Below are positions 55,503-64,000 of a DNA stretch of 64,000 nt, piece after piece. The stretch comes from Vampirovibrio sp041737375. Its GTDB lineage: Bacteria; Cyanobacteriota; Vampirovibrionia; Vampirovibrionales; Vampirovibrionaceae. The notes under the pieces were generated by a model that made no database searches, was not told the origin of the DNA, and saw only the letters and a list, made by a program, of their open reading frames with translations. Position numbers and translations under genes: made by a program. The DNA lies in assembly GCF_041737375.1 (NCBI RefSeq), contig NZ_JBGSRV010000018.1:124001-188000 (forward strand), given 5' to 3'. Within the stretch, counting starts at the first letter, position 1, and the number at the start of each line of letters is the position of its first letter.

Positions 55503-57782
55503 ATGGAAACCATGATTCAAGAAAGTAACATTCGCAATCTGGCACAGGCCTATGGCATCCAGATGGAGTGGCGAGATATCTGGGGAAACGTTCACCCGGT
55601 TACTGATGAAATGTGTCAGGCCTTGCTCATGGCCATGGAAGTGTCTACGGACAGTCAGGCAGCCATCGATCAAGCCTTTGAGCAATTGCAGTATGCAACC
55701 GTAGCCCGTTGGCTGGATCATGTAAAAGTGGTAAGCGAGAGCCACGCCACCATTGTGATTGTGATCAATGTGCCGGTCAGCAAAACCGATCAGCCTTTCC
55801 ACTGGACCTTGAAACAAGAAAACGGGGAAATCCTGGAAGGCGAATTCTTCCCAAACCAGTTGCATCACCTTGGGGATACCGAGCTGGCCGTTCACCACGA
55901 AAAAATTGCCCGCTACGAATTTCATTTAACCGGCAACCTGCCCATGGGCTACCATCACTTTTGCCTGCGGGAAAAGCAATCGCCCGACGTGGTTGAAATG
56001 CTGCTGGTGATTACCCCCGATCAGTGCTATTTACCACCTGTACTCAAAGATGAACCCGATCAATCTTTGAAAAAAGTGTGGGGGCCAGCGGTTCAGCTGT
56101 ATGCCGTCAACTCTCGCCGCAATTGGGGGGTGGGTGATTTTGGGGATTTAACCCGCATTGTGGACTGGTGTAAGGATCAAGGCGCTTCCATGGTGGGCTT
56201 GAACCCCTTGCATGCCCTGTATCCGCACAACCCTTCGCATTGCAGCCCTTATTCCCCGTCTAGCCGCCTGTTTTTCAATGTTACCCTGCTGAATGTTGAA
56301 GGCATTGCTGATTTCGATGAATCCAGCGAAGCCAAGCAGATGGTATTGAACCCTGAATTTCAAGCCACCCTGGAACGGCTACGCAATGAGCCCATGGTGC
56401 CTTACGCGGAAGTGGGACATCATAAACTGGAAGCCTTAAAGCTGCTGTATCAAAACTTCCGGGAAAACCACTGGGCCAAAAAAACGCAACGGGCCAAGGC
56501 GTTTGAATCCTACACCCAATCGCAAGGCAAATTGTTAGAAAAATTTGCTCTGTTTCACGCCTTACAGGAACGTTTCCATCAGGAAGACGCCTCCATCTGG
56601 GGCTGGCCGGTGTGGCCAGAAGCCTATCGCAATCCAGACAGCCCGGTGGTTCAGGAATATCTGGAAAGCAACCGGGAGCAAGTGGCGTTCTATCAGTACT
56701 TGCAATGGCAAATTGATGAGCAATTGCATGAAGCCGGAAAACGCTGCCTGGAAAACAACCTGGGCGTGGGGCTGTATATGGATATGGCAGTTGGGGTTGA
56801 CCGGGGTGGCGCCGATGTTTGGGCCAACCAGCACCTGTTTGCTCAAACCAGCGCGGTTGGAGCGCCCCCGGATGAGTACAACCAAAAAGGACAGGACTGG
56901 GGCCTGCCCCCCATGATTCCCGAAAAAATGCGGGAAGAGGCCTATGAATCGTTCATTGGCATGTTGCGCCAGAATATGAAGCACTCCGGGGCGCTCAGAA
57001 TTGATCATGTGATGGGTCTGATGCGCCTGTTCCTGATTCCGCCCGGACTGCCACCCTCTCAGGGCGCTTACATTCACTACCCGGTGGATGAGTTGTTCGG
57101 CATTTTAGCGCTGGAAAGTCAGCGCAACCGCTGCATGGTGATCGGGGAAGACATGGGCACCGTACCCGATATCGTGCGGGATCGCATGAACCATTGGGGC
57201 ATTTTTTCTTACAAAGTATTTTATTTTGAAAAAGAAAACGAAAGCTACAAAGCGCCAGAAGCGTATCAACCCACTGCCGCAGTGGCGGTTAGCACCCACG
57301 ACTTGCCGACCCTCAGCGGATTCTGGCAAGGTCAGGACATTGCGGTTAGAACCGATTTGGACTTATACCCCAATGCCGAACTGCGGGAACGCCAGATTAA
57401 AGACCGGGTGATGGAGCGTATGGCCATTTTGGGCTTGCTGGAGCAACGGGGCTTACTGCCCGAAAGCGTAAACGCCGGTCCGCTTTCCACACCCACCATG
57501 ACCCCTGAACTGTCTACCGCCATCCACCGACTGGTATCTCAAACCAGCGCCAAGGTGTTTATGGTGCAGTTTGAGGACATGTTGCAACAGGTAGACCAGA
57601 TTAACCTGCCCGGAACCACCGACCCGACCTACCCATGCTGGAAGCGTAAAATTACCATTCCGCTGGAAGAGTACGGGACAGATAGCCGCATACTGGCCGT
57701 TTGTCAGGCGGTGGCCGCAGAGCGCCCTCATGTCAACCCGTCCGAGCAGGACCAGCCTGAATTGAAAAAAAAAAGCAGCTAA
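55503..57782 (+). CDS. malQ: 4-alpha-glucanotransferase (amylomaltase)
   Basis: 759 residues, the long enterobacterial-type form with an N-terminal beta extension before the GH77 barrel. The core motifs are AVNSRRNWGVGDFGDL, SPYSPSSRLFFNV, nucleophile Asp in RIDHVMGL (about residue 500), Glu in VIGEDMGTVP (about 548) and Asp in STHDLPTLSG (about 599). It shuffles alpha-1,4-glucan chains to supply TreY substrate. Its last codons run into ten A (57765-57774) and a Lys/Ser tail, then the stop; dropping one A would make the frame read on into treY. Confidence 0.92.
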   Translation: METMIQESNIRNLAQAYGIQMEWRDIWGNVHPVTDEMCQALLMAMEVSTDSQAAIDQAFEQLQYATVARWLDHVKVVSESHATIVIVINVPVSKTDQPFHWTLKQENGEILEGEFFPNQLHHLGDTELAVHHEKIARYEFHLTGNLPMGYHHFCLREKQSPDVVEMLLVITPDQCYLPPVLKDEPDQSLKKVWGPAVQLYAVNSRRNWGVGDFGDLTRIVDWCKDQGASMVGLNPLHALYPHNPSHCSPYSPSSRLFFNVTLLNVEGIADFDESSEAKQMVLNPEFQATLERLRNEPMVPYAEVGHHKLEALKLLYQNFRENHWAKKTQRAKAFESYTQSQGKLLEKFALFHALQERFHQEDASIWGWPVWPEAYRNPDSPVVQEYLESNREQVAFYQYLQWQIDEQLHEAGKRCLENNLGVGLYMDMAVGVDRGGADVWANQHLFAQTSAVGAPPDEYNQKGQDWGLPPMIPEKMREEAYESFIGMLRQNMKHSGALRIDHVMGLMRLFLIPPGLPPSQGAYIHYPVDELFGILALESQRNRCMVIGEDMGTVPDIVRDRMNHWGIFSYKVFYFEKENESYKAPEAYQPTAAVAVSTHDLPTLSGFWQGQDIAVRTDLDLYPNAELRERQIKDRVMERMAILGLLEQRGLLPESVNAGPLSTPTMTPELSTAIHRLVSQTSAKVFMVQFEDMLQQVDQINLPGTTDPTYPCWKRKITIPLEEYGTDSRILAVCQAVAAERPHVNPSEQDQPELKKKSS
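57765..57774 (+). other. Run of ten A at the malQ-treY junction
   Basis: Ten consecutive A span the last lysine codons of malQ. The frame one base later is open from here to 57841 and encodes the first beta strand of TreY. Such runs promote polymerase slippage. Confidence 0.7.
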
Positions 57783-57841
57783 ACTCAGCCTTAAGCATTC
57801 CCAACGCCACTTATCGCTTTCAGTTTAACCGCCAGTTTAAA
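57775..57841 (+). pseudogene. treY: Out-of-frame N-terminal segment of treY
   Basis: In the +1 frame relative to malQ this stretch encodes SIPNATYRFQFNRQFK, matching the usual first beta strand of maltooligosyl trehalose synthases (ATYRLQF-type). It is separated from the rest by an extra base in the AAAA at 57838-57841, and no ATG, GTG or TTG precedes it. The frame would otherwise end at a TAG near 57891. Confidence 0.75.
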
Positions 57842-57853
57842 TTCCGGGATGCC

Positions 57854-60790
57854 TTGCCCCTGATCCCCTATCTCAAGCAACTGGGCATTAGCCACTGCTA
57901 TGCTTCTCCGTTGCTGCAAGCCAGAGAAAACAGCCCGCATGGCTATGACATCAGCGATCATAAACAGCTAAATGTGGAAATTGGCAGCCGAGAGGATTTT
58001 ATAGCGCTGGCCTCTGCCCTGAAGGCAGAAGGCATGGGCCTGATTCTGGATATTGTGCCCAACCATATGGGCGCAGGTAAGGATAACCCGTGGTGGATGG
58101 ATTTGCTGGAAAACGGGACCTCGTCTCTGTATTCCGATTATTTTGACATTGACTGGCACCCGCTGGCCGATGATCTCAAAAACCGCATTTTGCTGCCCAT
58201 TTTGGGAGATTCTTACGGCAATATCCTCAAAAACGGTGAAATCAAGCTGCGCTTTGATGAGCCGACCGCCCACTTCTGGCTGGATTATTACGAAAACGCC
58301 ATCCCGGTCAACCCCATTTCCTATCCGCTGATTCTGGGATATCGGCTGGAGGTGCTGGAAGCCCGCCTGGGCAAAACCCATATGGCCTTTCTGGAATACC
58401 AGAGCATTATGAGCGCCTTTGAACGGCTCCCGGTAGAAACGGAAGGCAACTGGGCCAAAAAAGAAGAGCGCATTCGGGAGCGTACCATTGCCCTGAGCCG
58501 ACTGACCACGTTGGGCGAGCAAACGCCCGACATTTTCAGCTTTATTCAGGAAAACGTGCGCGATTTTATTCCCCTGCCCGAAGATCCCACCAACCAGAGC
58601 CGCTTGCACCGATTGCTGGAAATGCAGGTGTATCGCCTCTCCAACTGGCGGGTGGCCAGTGATGAGATTAACTACCGCCGCTTTTTCGACATTAACGACC
58701 TGGTGGCCTTGCGGGTAGAAGATCAGCGGGTGTTTGCCGATACCCATGAGCTGATTATGGAGCTGTTTCAGGAAGGCTGGATTACGGGGCTACGCATCGA
58801 TCACCCCGATGGGCTTTACAATCCGGCGGCCTATTTCCGGCAACTCCAAGAGGAGGCCGCCAAGCGACGCGCTTTGCCGGTTCGGGAAGACTGGCAGCTG
58901 GGGGATGAAAGCTTGCCCCTGTACGTTTTGATTGAGAAAATTCTGGCCCCCTTTGAACAACTACCCAAAGACTGGACGGTGCAAGGCACCACCGGCTACG
59001 AGTTTGCCAACGCCGTCAACGGGGTACTCGTCAATCAGGATAACGAGAAAGAATTTACCCGCATTTACGACAAACTGATGGGCGAACGGGTGAATTTTGA
59101 GGAGCTGGTTCACGAGTGCAAAAAGCTGATTATGCGCACCACTCTCAACAGTGAACTGGGGGTACTCACCCAGCAGCTCTACCGCCTTTGCAAGCAAAAC
59201 TGGAGTTGTCGTGACTTTACGCTGCACAACCTGCGTAGCGCCCTGATGGAAATTGCGGCCTGCTTTCCAGTCTATCGCACCTATGTCACCCCGGAGGAGA
59301 TTAGCAAGAAAGACAGAGAATATATTGACTGGGCCATTAATTTGGCCAAACGCAGAAGCACCGCCGTGGACAGCAGTATTTATGATTTTGTGCGATCGGT
59401 TCTGTTGCTGGAAGCCCAGGCTGAAACCATTCGGGATACCATTGTCCCGGCCTTTGAGGCGCAACCCGCCGACAAACTGCCCACCGAGCTGGATGAGCAA
59501 AAACAGTTCAAGGCGGCGGTCTTCCACTTTGCCATGAAATTTCAGCAGTACAGCGGCCCGGTCATGGCAAAAGGTCTGGAAGACACCTCTTTTTACCGTT
59601 ACAACCGTTTAATTTCCCTGAATGAAGTGGGCGGGGAGCCCAAGATGTTTGGCATTTCAACCGCCACCTTCCATCACCGCAATCAGCAGCGCCTGAAGCG
59701 GACCCCCCACACCATGCTATCCACCTCCACCCACGATACCAAGCGTTCCGAAGACGTGCGGGCCAGAATCACCGTGCTATCAGAAGTGCCGGATGAGTGG
59801 CAAAAACACTTAACCTATTGGCGTCGGATACACCGGCACCTGAGGCGTGATATCGGGGGCGCGGAACCAGCGCCTTCGACCAATGACGAATACCTGTTCT
59901 ATCAAACCTTACTGGGGGTTTGGCCCTTTGAAAACCCCAATGAGAAAGAGCGGGAAGTGCTGGCCCAGCGGATGGAAGCCTACATGCTCAAGGCGGCCCG
60001 AGAAGCCAAAAGCCATACCAGCTGGATTAATTCCAACACGGATTACGAAGAGGCTCTGTGCCAATACATTCGGGGCATTTTGCTAAAGCCGTCCCAGCTG
60101 TTTATGAAGGATTTTCTGCCTTTCCAGCGCATGATTTCCCGCTTTGGCATTTTTAACGCCCTGTCCCAAACCCTTCTCAAACTAACTTGCCCAGGGGTAC
60201 CGGATATTTATCAAGGCACCGAGCTGTGGGATCTCAGTATGGTGGACCCGGACAACCGGCGACCGGTGAGTTACCAGGATCGGCAACAGCAATTTGAAAG
60301 CTTGAGTCCCTTGCTGGCTTCCAGCGCCCCTCGCACCCTTCAAAAATTGCTGGGAGAGTTAACCCGAGACATGACCAATGGACGCATCAAGCAATATTTA
60401 ATGGCCACGGTGCTGAACTACCGCAACCAATACCCGGAACTCTTCAAGGCAGGGGCCTACTTGCCGCTGGAGGTCAACGGGGCCTGTAGCGAACATGTGA
60501 TTGCCTTTGCCAGAGTTCATGAGGATCAGGCGGTGATTGTGGTTACCCCTCGGCTTAACTACACGCTGGGCTTGCGAAAAACCGGGCTGCCCTGCGGCAA
60601 GAGGCTATGGAAGGATACCACCATTGTTTTGCCAGAAAGCCTGCAGGGTCAATTATTTGAAAACCGGCTGACCCGAGAGTTTATTTTGCAAGCCGAGAGT
60701 CATCCGGCTGAAATTGAAGTTTCGGAAATTCTGAAAGATCTGCCCGTGGGTTTATTAACGCTGATGCCCGGAAACCCAAGCCAGCGTTAA
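57854..60790 (+). CDS. treY: Maltooligosyl trehalose synthase, N-terminus frameshifted
   Basis: 978 residues from the first possible start (TTG). The body is full length: LPLIPYLKQLGISHCYASPL, SPHGYDISDHKQLN, DIVPNHMGAG, nucleophile Asp in GLRIDHPDGLYNP (about residue 315) and STSTHDTKRSEDVRARI. The enzyme converts the reducing end of maltodextrin into a trehalose unit for TreZ. The missing first barrel strand lies upstream in another frame. As the TTG has no good ribosome site, the gene is either disrupted, produced by frameshifting or slippage as part of a MalQ-TreY polypeptide, or affected by a sequence error. Confidence 0.85.
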   Translation: MPLIPYLKQLGISHCYASPLLQARENSPHGYDISDHKQLNVEIGSREDFIALASALKAEGMGLILDIVPNHMGAGKDNPWWMDLLENGTSSLYSDYFDIDWHPLADDLKNRILLPILGDSYGNILKNGEIKLRFDEPTAHFWLDYYENAIPVNPISYPLILGYRLEVLEARLGKTHMAFLEYQSIMSAFERLPVETEGNWAKKEERIRERTIALSRLTTLGEQTPDIFSFIQENVRDFIPLPEDPTNQSRLHRLLEMQVYRLSNWRVASDEINYRRFFDINDLVALRVEDQRVFADTHELIMELFQEGWITGLRIDHPDGLYNPAAYFRQLQEEAAKRRALPVREDWQLGDESLPLYVLIEKILAPFEQLPKDWTVQGTTGYEFANAVNGVLVNQDNEKEFTRIYDKLMGERVNFEELVHECKKLIMRTTLNSELGVLTQQLYRLCKQNWSCRDFTLHNLRSALMEIAACFPVYRTYVTPEEISKKDREYIDWAINLAKRRSTAVDSSIYDFVRSVLLLEAQAETIRDTIVPAFEAQPADKLPTELDEQKQFKAAVFHFAMKFQQYSGPVMAKGLEDTSFYRYNRLISLNEVGGEPKMFGISTATFHHRNQQRLKRTPHTMLSTSTHDTKRSEDVRARITVLSEVPDEWQKHLTYWRRIHRHLRRDIGGAEPAPSTNDEYLFYQTLLGVWPFENPNEKEREVLAQRMEAYMLKAAREAKSHTSWINSNTDYEEALCQYIRGILLKPSQLFMKDFLPFQRMISRFGIFNALSQTLLKLTCPGVPDIYQGTELWDLSMVDPDNRRPVSYQDRQQQFESLSPLLASSAPRTLQKLLGELTRDMTNGRIKQYLMATVLNYRNQYPELFKAGAYLPLEVNGACSEHVIAFARVHEDQAVIVVTPRLNYTLGLRKTGLPCGKRLWKDTTIVLPESLQGQLFENRLTREFILQAESHPAEIEVSEILKDLPVGLLTLMPGNPSQR

Positions 60791-60862
60791 AAAGCCACTC
60801 ATCAAAGTCGGCCTGTTTTTTCTCAGGGTTCCATAAGGTTCTGTTGATTCCGCAGCAGGACC

Positions 60863-61474
60863 TTATGAGCTGGCTTTCTTCCCGGCTAGGGGCTTTCCGT
60901 TCAACTTTTGAAACTCCTCCAGTGACAACCCAGCGCTTTGGGCCTGCTTTTTTTGAGCCATCAGCACCTGGGCTTGTCCCATTAAAGCCTGGGCTTGTGA
61001 GGCCACCGCGCAATCCTGCCCGGAAGGATCGCCGGGAGCAAGCGCCGCCCGACGCACCGTGCTGTAGTTGTTGTAAGAATTTTCCGGGTTTTGGGGGTCC
61101 AGCCCTGGAATGGCGATGGGGACGTGCCCGGAAACCGCCACCCCGTTGCCGTCAAACTGAATATGCACCCCACCCCCCAAACTGCCCGCCGCCGATTGAT
61201 GGGCCTGCTCGTGAGACAGAATATCGGCGTACTGGCGGGATTTAAAACGCTCAAACTCGGCAGCAGGGTTACCGCCTTGGACCATAATATTTTTATGATT
61301 GAAATCGAGGCCATGCGAGCCGCCGCAGCAGCCAACAGCGGCATAATCGGGAACGGCGGCGGCGCTTGCTGGCGCATCCGGCGGGCTGGATGGCGTTGCG
61401 TTGCGATTGGCCTTTCCCAAAAAAGGCTGCGTAGAAAAAAGGCCGCCGGAGAATGAAATTCCCAAAATAACCAC
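60863..61474 (-). CDS. SprA-related putative metalloprotease
   Basis: About 203 residues from a GTG; the true start may be slightly different. The core YADILSHEQAHQSAAGSLGG holds an HExxH motif, and VPIAIPGLDPQN...VRRAALAPGDPSGQD follows. This pattern matches the CJM1_0395/SprA-related putative metalloprotease family, where the long alanine-rich helical C-terminus (DPSGQDCAVASQAQALMGQA) is also typical. Signal peptide not clear. It converges with treY. Confidence 0.65.
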   Translation of the reverse strand: MVILGISFSGGLFSTQPFLGKANRNATPSSPPDAPASAAAVPDYAAVGCCGGSHGLDFNHKNIMVQGGNPAAEFERFKSRQYADILSHEQAHQSAAGSLGGGVHIQFDGNGVAVSGHVPIAIPGLDPQNPENSYNNYSTVRRAALAPGDPSGQDCAVASQAQALMGQAQVLMAQKKQAQSAGLSLEEFQKLNGKPLAGKKASS

Positions 61475-61581
61475 CCCTTCCCGTTCATTTCACACAGATA
61501 CAGTCGTTAGACTTAGAACATCATAAACGCTTAAACAGTTGAAGTTATTATAAAACCTAAAGCCACTACGATTCAAACAAA

Positions 61582-61610
61582 TTTTTAAAACACCTTTTTT
61601 TAAAACACCT
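61582..61610 (+). repeat. Tandem duplicate of TTTTTAAAACACC
   Basis: Two copies of TTTTTAAAACACCT with a 15-base period lie in the intergenic region. Confidence 0.6.
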
Positions 61611-61611
61611 T

Positions 61612-61716
61612 ATGGATTTGTTACACCACACTCCCCTAAGAAACCCCTTTGAAGAGGCCGCTACCGGCATTGCTTTTGTTGCCCAAAATGGCTATTTTCA
61701 GCAGGACCATCCCTAA
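61612..61716 (+). pseudogene. Possible PAS-domain remnant, 34 codons
   Basis: ATG to TAA. The piece NPFEEAATGIAFVAQNGYFQ resembles the first strands of a PAS domain. No clear ribosome site. It may be a fragment of a decayed sensor gene or chance. Confidence 0.25.
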
Positions 61717-61719
61717 AAA

Positions 61720-63093
61720 CTAATGGGAACGGGTGGGTTTCATGGCCTCAGCGGCCCATTCAGTCAGAACCATCACCTCATCCGGCTCAGCGCCCAGTAA
61801 ACGGATCAAACGCTTTTGAACGAGTTCCTGGACCTGAACACTGAGGGTTTCCGGTTCCATATACTCCATTTGTTCGGTCAATTCGTGGCGAGACAGGTAG
61901 CCTCGCTGGCTAATCAGCCGTAACATACCAAGGTGACTGGGCTGCAAGGTTAACAAAACCTGAGCCACCGACTCTGATGGCACCATCAGCGGGGAAGCAG
62001 TAACAGCGGCAGGCCCCAATGTAGAACGGCCTGTAGCTTTCTGAGCAGCACCAGCAGCCACAACAGGCCTGGAAGCCGGTTGAACACCAACCAGCTTTGT
62101 TTCCGGTGATTTGGGCGGCAAAACAGGGCCACTGGCCAGAACGGCTTTTTCTGGCTTTGGGGTTGATTTGGCAATGCTTACGGGCGATTCAGGCACCAAC
62201 AACGTGGTTTGCGAAGGGCTTTTGGGTGATTCTGAAGCCAATGGAAGCACGGGTGCTTTCGCATCAATACCGCTTGCCGTTTGCAAGGTCCCGGAGGGGG
62301 CAGACACCGGCTCACTCAGTGGTTCGCTCACGGGTTCACTCACGGATTCACCGTCCAAATACTGGGGGTAACTGGCTTGAATGGCCTCGTGAATGTAGGT
62401 CAAACGCTCTGTTCCACCGGGATGACTGGCGAAAAAGTTGGCAACCGGCCCAGAATCCCCAGCCAGCTTGCCCATTAACGTTTCCATGGCCAAAGGGCTA
62501 TAACCGGCCTTCACCATGTAATCCAGCCCCACCAGATCCGCTTCCCGCTCATAGGGGCGAGACAGGGGATCAGTAAACCCAATGCCCACCTGATTCATTT
62601 TGCGGATGCCTGCCACGCCCAATAGAACGAAAGGGCCAGCCAAACCGCCAGTGGCCAGGGTGGCGGCGGTGCCTCCCACGGTGTACGCTGACCAAAGCGC
62701 CGTTTTTGCCGCCCATTTGCGAGGAACCACTTTCCCGGTGTGTCGCTTGGTGATGTGCGCGATTTCATGCGACAAAACCGCCGCCAACTCATCGTCGCTA
62801 TCCATCACATCCAGCAAATCCTTGTAGATTACAATTTGATTGGGGCCCCCAAAGCGGCTGGACGTGGCATTCCGAACATCACGGGTAACGCTGTGAAACT
62901 GAATTCGCTCGGTAATGCCGTTGGCGGCCAAAATACGATGCCCCACTTTAAGTACTTTTTTCTCAAAAGAAGGGCGGTTCCACAAGGGATCTTCCTCCCC
63001 TTCCGCCCAGCCGGACAGGGAAAGGCCTACCGTGGCCTGAAACCCAATGAAAAACAACAAGGCCCAACAGCGAGAACGGCTCAAACCAAACAT
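61720..63093 (-). CDS. Exported M48-family zinc metalloprotease with extra C-terminal domain
   Basis: 457 residues. A signal peptide covers about residues 1-30. The M48 domain has HEIAH at 109-113 and a third ligand in YEREAD (about 181-186). A Ser/Glu/Pro linker includes repeated SEPVSEPLSEPV, and more low-complexity Ala/Pro sequence follows to about 370. The last about 85 residues (LGMLRLISQRGYLSRHELTE to LVQKRLIRLL) look like a winged helix. M48 proteases such as BepA/LoiP act in the envelope. A winged helix on an exported protein is unusual. Confidence 0.82.
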   Translation of the reverse strand: MFGLSRSRCWALLFFIGFQATVGLSLSGWAEGEEDPLWNRPSFEKKVLKVGHRILAANGITERIQFHSVTRDVRNATSSRFGGPNQIVIYKDLLDVMDSDDELAAVLSHEIAHITKRHTGKVVPRKWAAKTALWSAYTVGGTAATLATGGLAGPFVLLGVAGIRKMNQVGIGFTDPLSRPYEREADLVGLDYMVKAGYSPLAMETLMGKLAGDSGPVANFFASHPGGTERLTYIHEAIQASYPQYLDGESVSEPVSEPLSEPVSAPSGTLQTASGIDAKAPVLPLASESPKSPSQTTLLVPESPVSIAKSTPKPEKAVLASGPVLPPKSPETKLVGVQPASRPVVAAGAAQKATGRSTLGPAAVTASPLMVPSESVAQVLLTLQPSHLGMLRLISQRGYLSRHELTEQMEYMEPETLSVQVQELVQKRLIRLLGAEPDEVMVLTEWAAEAMKPTRSH

Positions 63094-63230
63094 TTTAAAA
63101 AAGTCCTTACAAGTTTAAATGGTTAATTTAAAACTTACTTTAACCAAATAGCCGCGCTTGGTAAACCACTCTATGTTCGGTTTTACAAAATAAGCAGCGC
63201 AACAAACCCTCAGCGCTACCCCAAACGCCC

Positions 63231-63812
63231 TTAATCCACACGGTCCCCTGAGTAAGGTGCCAGCGACTCCGCCGCTATTTCATCGCCATTGGCCAAGCGC
63301 TTACCATCCCGAATAATAATTTTACCGGGAAGGCCCACCACCGTGCAGTCCGCCGGAATATCCTTGACCACCACGGAACCTGATCCAATTTGAGAACGTG
63401 GGCCAATGGTAATGTTACCTAACACTTTGGCCCCCGCCCCAATCACCACCCCATTTTCAATGGTCGGGTGGCGCTTGCCTTTTTTCTTGCCGGTTCCGCC
63501 CAGCGTTACATGCTGGTACACGGTCACATCATCCCCAATCACGGTGGTTTCACCAATCACCACCCCCAAGCCGTGATCGATAAAAAACCGGCGGCCAATT
63601 TGAGCGGCCGGATGAATTTCAATCCCCGTTAAAAACCGAACCCAATGCGCGCCAAAACGGGCCAGGGTGGTACAGCCCAACCGCCAAATCTGGTGATTGA
63701 GGCGATGCAACCAAACCGCATGCAAACCCGGATAACAAAGCAGCACCTCAATCCAGGTGCGGGCTGCCGGATCTCGCGCCAGTACGGTTTCAATGTCTTC
63801 CCGAATGGACAT
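63231..63812 (-). CDS. cysE: Serine O-acetyltransferase
   Basis: 193 residues from the ATG at 63812, with GGAAGGG upstream; a longer frame to 63992 lacks family character. The N-terminal SIREDIETVLARDPAARTW and the left-handed beta helix with HPAAQIGRRFFIDHGLGVVIGET and YQHVTLGGTG (catalytic His) are classical. It makes O-acetylserine for cysteine synthesis; cysK is not in the window. This is the shorter CysE form lacking the full enterobacterial N-terminal domain. Confidence 0.93.
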   Translation of the reverse strand: MSIREDIETVLARDPAARTWIEVLLCYPGLHAVWLHRLNHQIWRLGCTTLARFGAHWVRFLTGIEIHPAAQIGRRFFIDHGLGVVIGETTVIGDDVTVYQHVTLGGTGKKKGKRHPTIENGVVIGAGAKVLGNITIGPRSQIGSGSVVVKDIPADCTVVGLPGKIIIRDGKRLANGDEIAAESLAPYSGDRVD

Positions 63813-64000
63813 AAATCCCTTCCCGCCAAAGCGGTAAACCGGTTCAAACAAAAGCCCGAAACAAGCTTCAGGCGCTAGTGGTATCTTAAGCCAAGAACTA
63901 ACAATTGACAAAAGGATTCGATTTTTGTCTACTATAACAAAGTCAATTCTGAGGAAGTTTTTGCCTTGTCTCTGATTAGTCAAAGCAATCATAATAATAA

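Noticed and set aside
60982..61488. 168-codon frame overlapping the SprA-related gene
   Set aside because: It lies in a shifted frame on the same strand, rich in Arg/Pro/Trp, while the other frame holds the HEQAH family motif.
1..64000. CRISPR arrays, rRNA operons, insertion sequences, integrase or phage genes
   Set aside because: Looked for on both strands; no regularly spaced repeats, transposase motifs or phage structural genes were seen.

Overview
The window is 64 kb of ordinary, densely packed bacterial chromosome with about 55 protein genes, one tRNA gene, and no rRNA, CRISPR array or recognisable insertion sequence. It suggests a non-photosynthetic relative of the Cyanobacteria (Vampirovibrionia/Melainabacteria type). 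The main reason is an OmpR-family regulator at 48.2 kb that reads like cyanobacterial RpaB. Supporting signs are GAF-rich hybrid sensor kinases, a pentapeptide-repeat protein, a secreted matrixin-like protease with a histidine spacing I associate with cyanobacterial proteins, a fermentative D-lactate dehydrogenase and the absence of any photosynthesis gene. This placement is an inference; no marker gene settles it.

Layout. 0-11.4 kb: a plus-strand surface-glycan block. It holds a glycan-biosynthesis protein, then NeuB-type synthase, KdsC-type phosphatase, SDR, aldehyde dehydrogenase, NeuA-type cytidylyltransferase and a transketolase, followed by cysD-cysNC for PAPS synthesis. The set looks like a nonulosonic- or ulosonic-acid pathway with unusual precursor enzymes. 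11.6-14.6 kb: a large membrane GAF histidine kinase. 14.8-17.9 kb: tRNA-Cys, pgk and gatB on the minus strand. 18.0-20.4 kb: a persulfide/sulfite detoxification operon (BigR/SqrR-type repressor, rhodanese, persulfide dioxygenase, TauE exporter) behind a perfect palindromic operator. 20.4-25.2 kb: small protein, ldhA and a second large kinase.

25.4-31.6 kb: scattered genes for a retropepsin-like protease, MscL, a TPR-matrixin protease, an O-methyltransferase and an RMD1-family protein. 31.9-40 kb: a divergent ABC1 kinase, an unknown protein, rnc, cdsA, frr, a pentapeptide protein, a membrane protein and miaA. 40.2-43.6 kb: a compact Flp/TadE/TadG-like pseudopilin cluster with acylphosphatase. 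43.9-50.8 kb: PDZ protein, leucine dehydrogenase, CxxCC protein, RpaB-like regulator, a lipoprotein and several unknown small proteins. 50.9-53.3 kb: an A+T-richer stretch with an ankyrin protein and an overlooked 58-residue gene. 53.5-60.8 kb: trehalose operon treZ-malQ-treY, in which treY is split by a +1 frameshift and has no start codon of its own for its first beta strand. 60.8-64 kb: two exported or metalloprotease-like proteins and cysE.

Themes: sulfur handling recurs (cysD-cysNC, the persulfide operon, cysE, tRNA-Cys), as do surface structures (glycan, pseudopilins) and secreted proteases. No large new defence or mobile system is visible. The most interesting items are the treY/malQ junction, the odd ulosonic-acid gene set, the ankyrin protein, the M48 protease with a winged-helix-like tail and the minimal pseudopilin cluster.
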